Positions 1 to 7,354 of a stretch of DNA of 35,773 nucleotides are shown here, piece by piece. Positions within the stretch are counted from its first letter, which is position 1. Every line of letters starts with the position of its first letter. The position numbers were made by a program, and so were the translations under genes. The notes below the pieces were generated by a model. It did no database searches. It saw nothing but the letters and a program-made list of their open reading frames with translations, and had not been told where the DNA came from. Source of the DNA: Pseudomonadota bacterium (GTDB taxonomy: Bacteria > Desulfobacterota > Syntrophobacteria > Syntrophobacterales > Syntrophobacteraceae); contig JAEZHY010000171.1 of the NCBI GenBank assembly GCA_023416335.1, positions 1 to 35,773 of the forward strand. The letters run 5' to 3'.

Positions 1-2204
1 TTGTAAAGTGTCTGCTCTATCTGGTCCGCCGATAAGCCGAGCGCGTTTGCCTTGTCGCGATCGATCTCGATCATGATTTCCGGATTGGCGATCTGGAGGT
101 CCGACGTCACGTCCTGCAGGATGGGAAGGGACGCGAGTTTGGCCTCGAGCTGCGGGGCGAACTGGTAGAGGTCCTTGCTGTCCGTCCCCTGAAGCGTGTA
201 CTGATACTGGCTTTTCGACATTCGGCCGCCTATCTGGATCGCAGGCGGATTCGTCATGAAGATCTTCATGCCGGGAATTTCCGCCACCTTTGCCCGAAGT
301 CGCTGGATTACCTCCGTTACCCCGTCACGTTCTTTGCGGGGCTTGAGATGAATCATCATACGCCCGGAGTTTCCCGTGGGACTCATGCCCGTTGCCCCTG
401 CAACCGACATGAAGCTCTCGATTGCGGGGTCCTGCCGGACGATATCCGCCGCCGAAACCTGTCGCTTTTTCATCGCTTCGAAGGAGATGCCCTGGACGGC
501 TTCCGTCTGGACGTTGATCTGTCCCGTATCCTGGCTGGGGATGAAGTCCTTCGGAATATAAACAAAAAGGACCGAGGTAACCCCGATGAGAACAAAGGAG
601 AGGACAAGAACGAAAAACTTGTGGCGCAATATTCCCCGCAGCGTCCACCCGTAGAAATCCCGCATTCCGTCGAAAATGCTTTCGCAGATGTTGAAGAGAA
701 CGCCATGCTTTCCGGTGTGCGCACGCAGGAAGCGGCTGCAAAGCATGGGAGAAAGAGTCAGGGAGACAAAGCCGGAAACCAGAATGGCTACACCGATCGT
801 GACGGCGAATTCTTTGAAAAGTCTTCCCAGGATTCCGCCCATGAACAGGAGAGGAATAAAAACGGCTGCCAGGGAGAGTGTCATCGAAAGGATTGTAAAG
901 CCGATTTCCTTTGAACCGTCCAGGGCGGCCTGCAGTCTGCTCTTTCCCATTTCAAGATGCCGGAAAATATTCTCGAGCATGACTATCGCGTCATCTACGA
1001 CGAAACCGACGCATAGCGTGATGGCCATCAGGGAAAGGTTGTCCAGGCTGAACCCGAGCATGTACATTACTCCGAAGGTTCCCATAATGGACATCGGGAG
1101 TGCCAGACTGGGGATTACCGTCGCCGAGACGTTGCGCAGGAACAGGAAGATCACCAGCACGACCAGGGCTATACTCAGGTACAGCGTGAATTTGACGTCC
1201 GAGATGGAGTCCCGGATGGTTTCCGATCGATCATAAAGGATGTCGAGATTGATCGATTCGGGCATTTGAGCGCGGAAGTAGGGAAGCAGCGCTTTAATCG
1301 ACTCGACGACCTCGACCGTATTGGTACCCGGCTGCCGCTGGACGGCGAGTGTGATCGAACGCGCATTTTGGGTTCGGGTGTTGAACCATGCGGCTATCTT
1401 GTCGTTTTCGACGCTGTCTACCGCTTTTCCAATTTCCTTTAGACGGACGGGCGAACCGTTGCGGTACGCAACGATCAGATCCTGGTAGGCCGATGCCCGC
1501 AGGAGCTGGCCCGATGCCTGTATCGTAAAAGCCTTTTCCTTGCCGTAGAGTATTCCGACAGGGAGATTGACGTTGGCTTTGGATATGGCATCTTCGACCT
1601 CATCCAGGCCGATCTGCAGCGAGCGAAGCGCGTCGGGATTGAGTTGAGCCCGAACCGCGTATTTTTGCGATCCGAAGACCTGGACCTGGGCGACGCCGTT
1701 GATCATCGAGATGCGCTGGGCAAGGAGCGTCTGGGCGTATTCATCCACCGTGGACAGGGTCAGGATCGGAGAGCTGAGTGCCAGGAAAAGAACCGGCTGG
1801 TCCGCCGGGTTCACTTTGCGGTAGTAAGGCGGCGTGGGCATCTGGGTCGGCAGGAGCCGCGCGGACTTGGAGATGGCGGTTTGGACGTCCTGGGCCGCGC
1901 CGTCGATATCCCGGTCGAGCGAGAACTGGAGGGTAATCCGGGTCTGGCCCTGCGCACTCACCGAGGTCATGGAATCAAGGCCCGCTATTGTCGTGAATTC
2001 CTTTTCAAGCGGTGTGGCAACCGAGGCAGCCATCGTTTCGGGGCTTGATCCGGGCAGGTTTCCCGTCACTTCAATGGTCGGGAAATCGACATTGGGCAGT
2101 TCACTGACCGGAAGCGAACGATAACCGATATATCCGAACAGAAGGATACCCATCATGACGAGGGTGGTCATTACGGGCCGTTTTATGAAAAGCTCAGTAT
2201 TCAT
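1..2204 (-). CDS. RND-family multidrug/solute efflux pump, inner-membrane permease (3' end outside window)
   Basis: Reading the minus strand from an ATG at 2204 gives an open frame of about 734 codons that runs off the left edge, so roughly the last quarter to third of a usual ~1030-residue pump is missing. The start MNTELFIKRPVMTTLVM is the typical RND first membrane helix, followed by a large periplasmic loop and then closely spaced membrane helices. The segment FVVDDAIVMLENI carries the paired aspartates of the proton-relay helix (TM4). As known for AcrB/MexB homologues, it exports substrates from the periplasm or inner membrane, driven by protons. The start lies 26 bases after the adaptor gene stop, with a GAGAGG ribosome site, so the two are co-transcribed. 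No outer-membrane factor gene is visible; it may follow beyond the edge. Substrate cannot be told from sequence. Confidence 0.93.
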   Translation of the reverse strand, partial: MNTELFIKRPVMTTLVMMGILLFGYIGYRSLPVSELPNVDFPTIEVTGNLPGSSPETMAASVATPLEKEFTTIAGLDSMTSVSAQGQTRITLQFSLDRDIDGAAQDVQTAISKSARLLPTQMPTPPYYRKVNPADQPVLFLALSSPILTLSTVDEYAQTLLAQRISMINGVAQVQVFGSQKYAVRAQLNPDALRSLQIGLDEVEDAISKANVNLPVGILYGKEKAFTIQASGQLLRASAYQDLIVAYRNGSPVRLKEIGKAVDSVENDKIAAWFNTRTQNARSITLAVQRQPGTNTVEVVESIKALLPYFRAQMPESINLDILYDRSETIRDSISDVKFTLYLSIALVVLVIFLFLRNVSATVIPSLALPMSIMGTFGVMYMLGFSLDNLSLMAITLCVGFVVDDAIVMLENIFRHLEMGKSRLQAALDGSKEIGFTILSMTLSLAAVFIPLLFMGGILGRLFKEFAVTIGVAILVSGFVSLTLSPMLCSRFLRAHTGKHGVLFNICESIFDGMRDFYGWTLRGILRHKFFVLVLSFVLIGVTSVLFVYIPKDFIPSQDTGQINVQTEAVQGISFEAMKKRQVSAADIVRQDPAIESFMSVAGATGMSPTGNSGRMMIHLKPRKERDGVTEVIQRLRAKVAEIPGMKIFMTNPPAIQIGGRMSKSQYQYTLQGTDSKDLYQFAPQLEAKLASLPILQDVTSDLQIANPEIMIEIDRDKANALGLSADQIEQTLY

Positions 2205-2230
2205 TAGCCAGGCAAGCCTCTCGACGGAGA

Positions 2231-3376
2231 TCAGTTCTCATTTTTCCCAGGTTCGACGATTTTGACTTTAGATCCGTCTGCGAGCCGCAGATGACCGTCG
2301 GTAACGACAATTTCTCCAGGCGCGACGCCTTTCTCTATTATCATTTCATTATCCACGGTCTTGCCGGGTGTAACGAGGCGGTACTTGACGCTGGAATCCT
2401 GCTGAAGGACGAAAACATACTGGCCCTGCTGCCCCGTCTGCACGGCTTCGAAGGGGACCACCACTGCGCCTTTCTGCTGCGTCAGCGTGAGCACGGTGTT
2501 GGCGAACTGGCCGGGCCAGAGCGCCCTGTCCTTGTTCGGGAATTCCGCCTTGAGCGTGATCGTGCCGGTGGAAAAATCCACGGTATTGTCGAGGAAGGTA
2601 AGCGTCCCGCGGGAATAGCTGTTCAGGTTTCCGGAAACAGATGCCATGACTTCCAGCTTGCCTCCGGCCATATTGCGTTTGATGTCTGCAAGGTTTTGTT
2701 CCGGAACCGAAAAGGAGACATAAATCGGATTAACCTGATTGATGGTAACAAGCGGTTCGTCCGTCGCCTTTATGACGTTGCCCGCATGTACCTTGATTTC
2801 ACCTGCACAGCCGTCGATGGGGGCCCGGATATAACAGTATTTGAGAGAAAGCCGGGCATTCTCGGCGGCAGCTTCATCGGCGCGGACCGTGGCTTCCAGG
2901 GCGGATGCATTGGCTGAAAGTATGTCGAATTGCTCCCGGGAGACATACCCCTTCGCAACAACCGAGCCGTAACGATCGACCTGCTTCTTGGCGTTTTCCA
3001 GCTGTGCCTTGTCCTTGGCGATGTTTGCCTCGGCCTGTTTCAACTGGGCTTCGAACGGGCGCGGATCTATGGTGAAAAGAAGATCTCCCTTCTTGACGTC
3101 CTGCCCTTCCTTGAAGTGAACCGAGATCAGCTCCCCGGCTATCTGGGCCTTGACCGCGACTGTCGAATATGCCTGGGCCCTGCCGATTGCCTTGATTTGG
3201 ACGGGGACGTCCTTCTGCACAGCGGTCCCCACAGTGACGGGAACGGCAGGTTTCGGCGGAGGCCCGCCACCGGTTCCGTTCGCATCGCGCGAACATGCGG
3301 CGATAAGGCAGAGAAAAAGCAGGAGAAGGGAAATCTGAATTCTATTGGGGTGGTGAACGCACGGGTCTTTTGACAT
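2231..3376 (-). CDS. RND efflux periplasmic adaptor (membrane fusion protein), lipoprotein
   Basis: A 381-residue protein starting MSKDPCVHHPNRIQI. A hydrophobic stretch ends in the lipobox LIAAC, so it is predicted to be lipid-anchored in the inner membrane and periplasmic. After it come the family signatures: a first barrel/lipoyl half (VPVQIKAIGRAQAYSTV, GDLLFTIDPRPFEAQL), an alpha-hairpin rich in Ala, Lys, Glu and Gln (about residues 110-175), the second lipoyl half (YIRAPIDGCAGEIKVHAGN), then the beta-barrel and membrane-proximal domains. It bridges the RND pump to an outer-membrane channel. It is the first gene of an adaptor-pump pair on the minus strand. An in-frame TTG at 3433 would add 19 residues before the signal sequence; the ATG at 3376 is preferred because it places the signal peptide near the N terminus. 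Confidence 0.93.
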   Translation of the reverse strand: MSKDPCVHHPNRIQISLLLLFLCLIAACSRDANGTGGGPPPKPAVPVTVGTAVQKDVPVQIKAIGRAQAYSTVAVKAQIAGELISVHFKEGQDVKKGDLLFTIDPRPFEAQLKQAEANIAKDKAQLENAKKQVDRYGSVVAKGYVSREQFDILSANASALEATVRADEAAAENARLSLKYCYIRAPIDGCAGEIKVHAGNVIKATDEPLVTINQVNPIYVSFSVPEQNLADIKRNMAGGKLEVMASVSGNLNSYSRGTLTFLDNTVDFSTGTITLKAEFPNKDRALWPGQFANTVLTLTQQKGAVVVPFEAVQTGQQGQYVFVLQQDSSVKYRLVTPGKTVDNEMIIEKGVAPGEIVVTDGHLRLADGSKVKIVEPGKNEN

Positions 3377-3872
3377 AGAACCTATACCTGATATTGGGTG
3401 ACCCCGTTGAGTGGTAAATTGTTTGCCGGCCAAGTCCGTCGCATAAGTTCTAATCGGCCTTGACGGTGAACGAGATTAGCAGAAGGAATTATAGGAATCA
3501 CGCAATAATTGCCTCCTGCGAATATTTTTCCCCTGTCGTGACGGGCGAATATTATCCATTTCTGCAATCAGCGGCAATGTGCAGAATCAGATTGGTTTGA
3601 GAAATGTTGGAGTAGAATATTTGCTCTGTAAATACAGATACTTAAAGTAATTGAAGGAGTATGCTGTTCAATGAATATTCCCCTATGAGCAAGATTGATG
3701 CAACAGCTTGATATTAAAAGCATTACGCCGCAGGAACCGGAAAGGGCAGATGAATAGGAAAAAGCAATGTGGAGTGCATTGTAAAATTTTGTAAGGCTCT
3801 TTTAAAACCTCAATTCAAAATCCGGTTGAGGCCTGAATCATACCGTGCATGGATCTTGATCGCGAGAGAAAA
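3377..3872. other. intergenic region, 496 bases, no convincing gene
   Basis: This AT-rich gap separates the efflux operon (leftward, starting at 3376) from the 3' end of the thioesterase gene. It should hold the efflux promoter. I see a direct repeat GCGAATATT at 3518-3526 and 3545-3553, and two very short frames (3661-3711, 16 codons, and 3698-3757, 19 codons) without support. No tRNA, clear terminator or operator was found. Confidence 0.5.
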
Positions 3873-4298
3873 TCAGCCGTTGCTCTCGAAACCGGCAACG
3901 GCGTTCCTGAAACGCTCGGGAACGGGGACCGGCTTGCGCGTTTCCTTGTCTATTGTGACCGCGACGATCTGCCCGGAAGCGATAGGCCGATTCGAGGCTT
4001 CCTCGAAGATGCCGAATTCAAAGGTGAAACTCGTATTCCCGATTTTGCCGACCCGCGTATGCACATGGAGGACTTCCTCGAAGAATGCACGGTCCCTGTA
4101 TTGGCAGTCGGCTTTGACGTAAAAGAAGTCGAAGCCATCGTTGAGGAAATCGTTGTAGCTGTACCCAACGGCTTTCAGGTATTCGGTCGCGCCAAAGTCG
4201 AAGTAGGTGAAGTAGTGCCCGAAAAAGACATGGCCCTGCATGTCCGTTTCGATGTAGCGAACCTGGATCGGTGCGAAAAATTTGTATTGTTCGTCCAA
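3873..4298 (-). CDS. acyl-CoA thioesterase, 4-hydroxybenzoyl-CoA thioesterase/YbgC hotdog family
   Basis: A 141-residue single hotdog domain, the usual family length. Near the N terminus the sequence YIETDMQGHVFFGHYFTYF matches the signature of 4HBT/YbgC thioesterases. Asp19 sits at the position of the catalytic aspartate and is followed by the Gly-His-Val turn that starts the central helix. Such enzymes hydrolyse acyl-CoA or aromatic acyl-CoA thioesters in the cytoplasm; the substrate cannot be assigned. The start is a TTG at 4298, chosen because GGAGG stands 7 bases upstream and no in-frame ATG is near. The gene is transcribed away from the 2-hydroxyacid dehydrogenase across a ~150-base divergent promoter region. 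It does not sit beside tol-pal genes, so a role in envelope division as for YbgC is not supported by context. Confidence 0.9.
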   Translation of the reverse strand: MDEQYKFFAPIQVRYIETDMQGHVFFGHYFTYFDFGATEYLKAVGYSYNDFLNDGFDFFYVKADCQYRDRAFFEEVLHVHTRVGKIGNTSFTFEFGIFEEASNRPIASGQIVAVTIDKETRKPVPVPERFRNAVAGFESNG

Positions 4299-4450
4299 GC
4301 AGCTTCCTCCATATAGTTGTCGGTATCAATAATCAATACTCTCTGATCCGTTGACCGCGATTGCAAACGTTCTTATAGGGAACGGCTTGATCTGAAAGTC
4401 TTGAGGAAATCCAATATTACAACAGCATGCACGGAGAATGGAGAAAAAAT

Positions 4451-5431
4451 ATGGCGGAGATTCTCGTTTCGTATGACCCGGGAGAACATCGGAAGCTTTA
4501 CAGCCGGATATTGCCGAAAGACGCAGACCTGAAATTCCTGCCCGACATTCCGGAAAGCGACCGCAAACGCGTGCTCCGGTCTGCGGAGGTTCTTGTCGTA
4601 TGGAATCCGGCCAGGGAACTTGCTCCCGAGGAATTCGACCTGCTCGAGAACGTCCGCCTTATCCAGTTGGTTACCGCCGGAGCGGACCACCTCCGTTTCA
4701 GGGAGATGCCAAAACAGGCGCTGATAGCGTCGAACCCCGGTGCGTACGCAGCCCCGATGGCCGAGCACATACTCGCAATGACCCTCGCCCTGGCCAAGCG
4801 GCTCTGTGCGAACAATGCAAAGCTCAGGAAGGGCGAATTCGATCAGAAAACTAAGAACAGAAGACTGCGCGGGGCCGCGTTCGGAGTGCTGGGATTCGGC
4901 GGAATAGGAAGGGCGGCGGCCGGACTCATGCGAAGCCTCGATATGAAGATCCTGGCTGTCAACACGAGCGGCCGCACGACGGAGACTGTCGATTTTGTCG
5001 GGACCCTCGACGACCTGGATTATCTGTTGAAAAACTGCGACGTGCTGCTGGTTTCAATTCCGCTGACCCTGCGCACAAAGGGACTCATCGGAAGCCGTGA
5101 ACTCGCCCTCATGAAGCCCGACGCGATCATAATCAATGTGGCGCGGGGATCCATAATAGATGAAAAAGCCCTTTACGATCACCTGGTCCGCAACGCCGAA
5201 TTCAGCGCCGGCGTCGATACCTGGTGGGTCGAACCCCAGACCTCCGGAGAGTTCCGAATCGACTGTCCCTTCTTCGACCTGCCCAATTTTCTGGGTTCTC
5301 CGCACAACTCGGCAATAGTCCCCGGCGTTATGACCGAGGCAGTTGGAATGGCCGCCGAAAATGTGGCGGCGTTTCTCCGAGAGAAAAACATTCGCGGGGT
5401 GATAAGAAAAGAAGATTACCTGGAGGGGTGA
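4451..5431 (+). CDS. D-isomer-specific 2-hydroxyacid dehydrogenase, NAD-binding
   Basis: A 326-residue protein. It has a split N-terminal catalytic domain, then a Rossmann fold with VLGFGGIGRAAAG (glycine motif at about residues 148-153), and the family signature running from LLVSIPLTLRTKGLIG to NVARGSIIDE. The catalytic triad of the family can be placed at Arg232, Glu261 (DTWWVEP) and His285 (GSPHNSA). It should reduce a 2-keto acid or oxidise a D-2-hydroxy acid using NAD(P)H; the exact substrate is unknown. The start at 4451 is preferred over an ATG eight codons upstream because GGAGA precedes it at normal distance and the domain begins here. The gene appears monocistronic and converges on dacA, with a hairpin between them. 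Confidence 0.92.
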   Translation: MAEILVSYDPGEHRKLYSRILPKDADLKFLPDIPESDRKRVLRSAEVLVVWNPARELAPEEFDLLENVRLIQLVTAGADHLRFREMPKQALIASNPGAYAAPMAEHILAMTLALAKRLCANNAKLRKGEFDQKTKNRRLRGAAFGVLGFGGIGRAAAGLMRSLDMKILAVNTSGRTTETVDFVGTLDDLDYLLKNCDVLLVSIPLTLRTKGLIGSRELALMKPDAIIINVARGSIIDEKALYDHLVRNAEFSAGVDTWWVEPQTSGEFRIDCPFFDLPNFLGSPHNSAIVPGVMTEAVGMAAENVAAFLREKNIRGVIRKEDYLEG

Positions 5432-5459
5432 TTCTGGAGTGCAGCATTTCCGATAAAGT

Positions 5460-5489
5460 AAGGGGGACGGATATAAACCGCCCCCCTTT
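5460..5489. terminator. hairpin between convergent genes, possible bidirectional terminator
   Basis: Arms 5460-5470 (AAGGGGGACGG) and 5478-5488 (CCGCCCCCCTT) pair over 11 positions with one mismatch around a 7-base A/T loop. It lies between the convergent dehydrogenase and carboxypeptidase genes. The trailing T-runs are short, so the terminator call is moderate. Confidence 0.55.
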
Positions 5490-5527
5490 GAACCTTGTGA
5501 ATGACCGCCATCAATCGCAGCCAATCC

Positions 5528-6889
5528 TTACCTGGAATACGACGACCTCGACGACCGTCGCCCGGATATTAGAATCAACAGAATAGCAATTACGGCGATC
5601 CCGCCCAGGATTCCGCTGAGCCATCTCCAGTCGAGCGTATAGACGCTTATCAGCGATTGCCAGGTCCTCTTGAACCAGCCGCCCAGAGGAATTTCCTCCT
5701 TGCTGATGAGGGCAACCGTACGTTTGGGTTGGTCGGAAACGGAGAAGACGAGTTCGCCGACTTCCTGTTCGGCCTGGACCGGAGCGGTCAGGTCGGATGG
5801 AGTGCGTATATCCCACTTCAGGAGGTTCTTCTGGCTTTGCGGGATGAGGAAGGTGGCCTTTTCCTTGGGATAGAGCTGGACTTCGTCCTTTTGTCCCTTC
5901 CAGACTTTCACTTTGGCAATCGCCTGGCCTTCCTGGAACGGCTGAACGAGAGTGAAATGGCGGAAGCCGTAATTGAGGAGTTTTAATGCCTCACGTTCGC
6001 GGGTTGCAGGATTGACCGCGCCCATTACGATCGCAACGAGGCGCATCCCGTCACGCTGGGAGGTCGCGGAAAGATGATATCCGGATGCTGCGATGTACCC
6101 GGTCTTGAGCCCGTCGATTGACGGGTCTTTCAGCAGGAGATGGTTGCGGTTGTACTGCACGATGTTGTTGAAGGTGAATTCACGCAGGGAATGGAAGCGC
6201 AGCGATTCGGGAAATTTCTTGAGGTATGCGACATCCAGGGTCGCCATGTCCCTGGCGGTGGTAATCTGGCCGTCTGCGGGCAACCCGTTCGGGTTCAGGA
6301 ACCGGGTACCGTTCATGCCGAGTTCCTTTGCCTTGCGGTTCATGGCTTCGACGAAGGTATCCTGGCTCCCGCTGAGATGCTCCGCCGCGGCAATACAGGC
6401 ATCGTTTCCGGAAACAACCGCGATTCCCTTGAGCAAATCTTCCAGGGGAATGTGGCTCCCGATGCCGACGAACATCTTCGATCCGCCGGTGCGCCATGCC
6501 GCTTCGCTGACCCAGACCTCATCATTCAAATGGATGCGGCCTTGTTGCATGCCTTCGAAAATGAGATAAAGAGTCGCTATCTTGGTAAACGACGCCGGTT
6601 CTATCGGTTCGTCGGCATTCTGCTCGAAAAGGATGCTGCCGGTCGATACTTCCATGAGCACGGCCGAGCGCGCGTTAATCTGCCCCGGAGAGAGTTCCGT
6701 AGCCGTACCGGCGCCCTTTGCCGGTTCCGCCTTGGCGCCTTTCTTGCCTGCTTGCTGCCCGGCCTGTTTTTCGGAAGAGGATTGTCCCCTGGCCTTCTTA
6801 CCTGTGCCCTGGGCCGAAGTCGACAGGGGGAGGGTTAGGATGGCCACTACGAGCGCCAGCATCAGGCAGAGGTAAAAATTCCTGCGCAT
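5528..6889 (-). CDS. dacA: serine-type D-Ala-D-Ala carboxypeptidase (PBP5/DacA type)
   Basis: A 453-residue protein with a signal peptide (cleavage expected near STSAQG) and a low-complexity Lys/Gly/Ala/Gln linker (about residues 28-65). The peptidase S11 domain shows all three active-site motifs: S100-F-T-K103, S160-G-N162 and K262-T-G264. It trims the terminal D-alanine from peptidoglycan pentapeptides in the periplasm. After a C-terminal PBP5-like beta domain there is a true hydrophobic segment (about 423-441, GILGGIAVIAILLILI) followed by a basic tail. This suggests a membrane-spanning anchor rather than the amphipathic helix of E. coli PBP5. The start ATG at 6889 has AGGAAG upstream. The charged linker is longer than in most homologues. 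Confidence 0.95.
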   Translation of the reverse strand: MRRNFYLCLMLALVVAILTLPLSTSAQGTGKKARGQSSSEKQAGQQAGKKGAKAEPAKGAGTATELSPGQINARSAVLMEVSTGSILFEQNADEPIEPASFTKIATLYLIFEGMQQGRIHLNDEVWVSEAAWRTGGSKMFVGIGSHIPLEDLLKGIAVVSGNDACIAAAEHLSGSQDTFVEAMNRKAKELGMNGTRFLNPNGLPADGQITTARDMATLDVAYLKKFPESLRFHSLREFTFNNIVQYNRNHLLLKDPSIDGLKTGYIAASGYHLSATSQRDGMRLVAIVMGAVNPATREREALKLLNYGFRHFTLVQPFQEGQAIAKVKVWKGQKDEVQLYPKEKATFLIPQSQKNLLKWDIRTPSDLTAPVQAEQEVGELVFSVSDQPKRTVALISKEEIPLGGWFKRTWQSLISVYTLDWRWLSGILGGIAVIAILLILISGRRSSRSSYSR

Positions 6890-7354
6890 GTACTTCCTTT
6901 CGGTGACACAATATTAAATAGGATTCTATAAGACCGAAAACCTGCCATTGCGTTCGGTGACCCTATATATCCCGAATCCGGACAGATTACAATAAAGGGA
7001 AATTTGTCAGCTTTTTTTTGCAACTCGGCGGGACTTGGCGTAAATAGGCGATTTTTCGGCCCGTTTCTCCCAAAGGGGCTGGAGTACTCGCAAAAACAGC
7101 GTGATTTATTTCAAAAGCGCCCATTTTGTCAATTTACGGGTATCGGTGGATTTTGCGCGGGGAGCCGGATTTTAGTTTGAAAAATGCTTGGCGAATTAGA
7201 CTTTTTTGGTATCTAATTCGTCTTCTATTTGACTCTGACGGTTTGCGATGAAAATCGCATGGTGTGCCGATACATTTTTGACTGCTTTCCGGAGAAGCAC
7301 GGCGTAGGAGATTTGTCCGAGCCGCGAGCGAAACGGAGACTGGGGAGAGGTGGA
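6890..7354. other. divergent intergenic region, 465 bases
   Basis: Separates dacA (leftward) from the FecR-like gene (rightward) and must hold both promoters. It is T/A-rich and contains a perfect 9-base inverted repeat at 7192-7220 (listed separately) and a T8 run near 7012-7019. An upstream in-frame extension of the FecR-like gene from 7229 exists but lacks signal-peptide logic. No RNA gene was recognised. Confidence 0.5.
7192..7220. promoter_or_regulatory. perfect 9-base inverted repeat upstream of FecR-like gene
   Basis: CGAATTAGA at 7192-7200 and TCTAATTCG at 7212-7220 are exact reverse complements around an 11-base T-rich loop. It lies 135 bases before the FecR-like start codon. It could be an operator or a hairpin in the leader; it has no T-run after it, so a terminator is less likely. 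Confidence 0.4.

Noticed and set aside
3661..3757. Two short frames (16 and 19 codons) upstream of the thioesterase 3' end
   Set aside because: The GGAG site is too close to the first ATG, the second has none, and neither leads into a gene on the plus strand.
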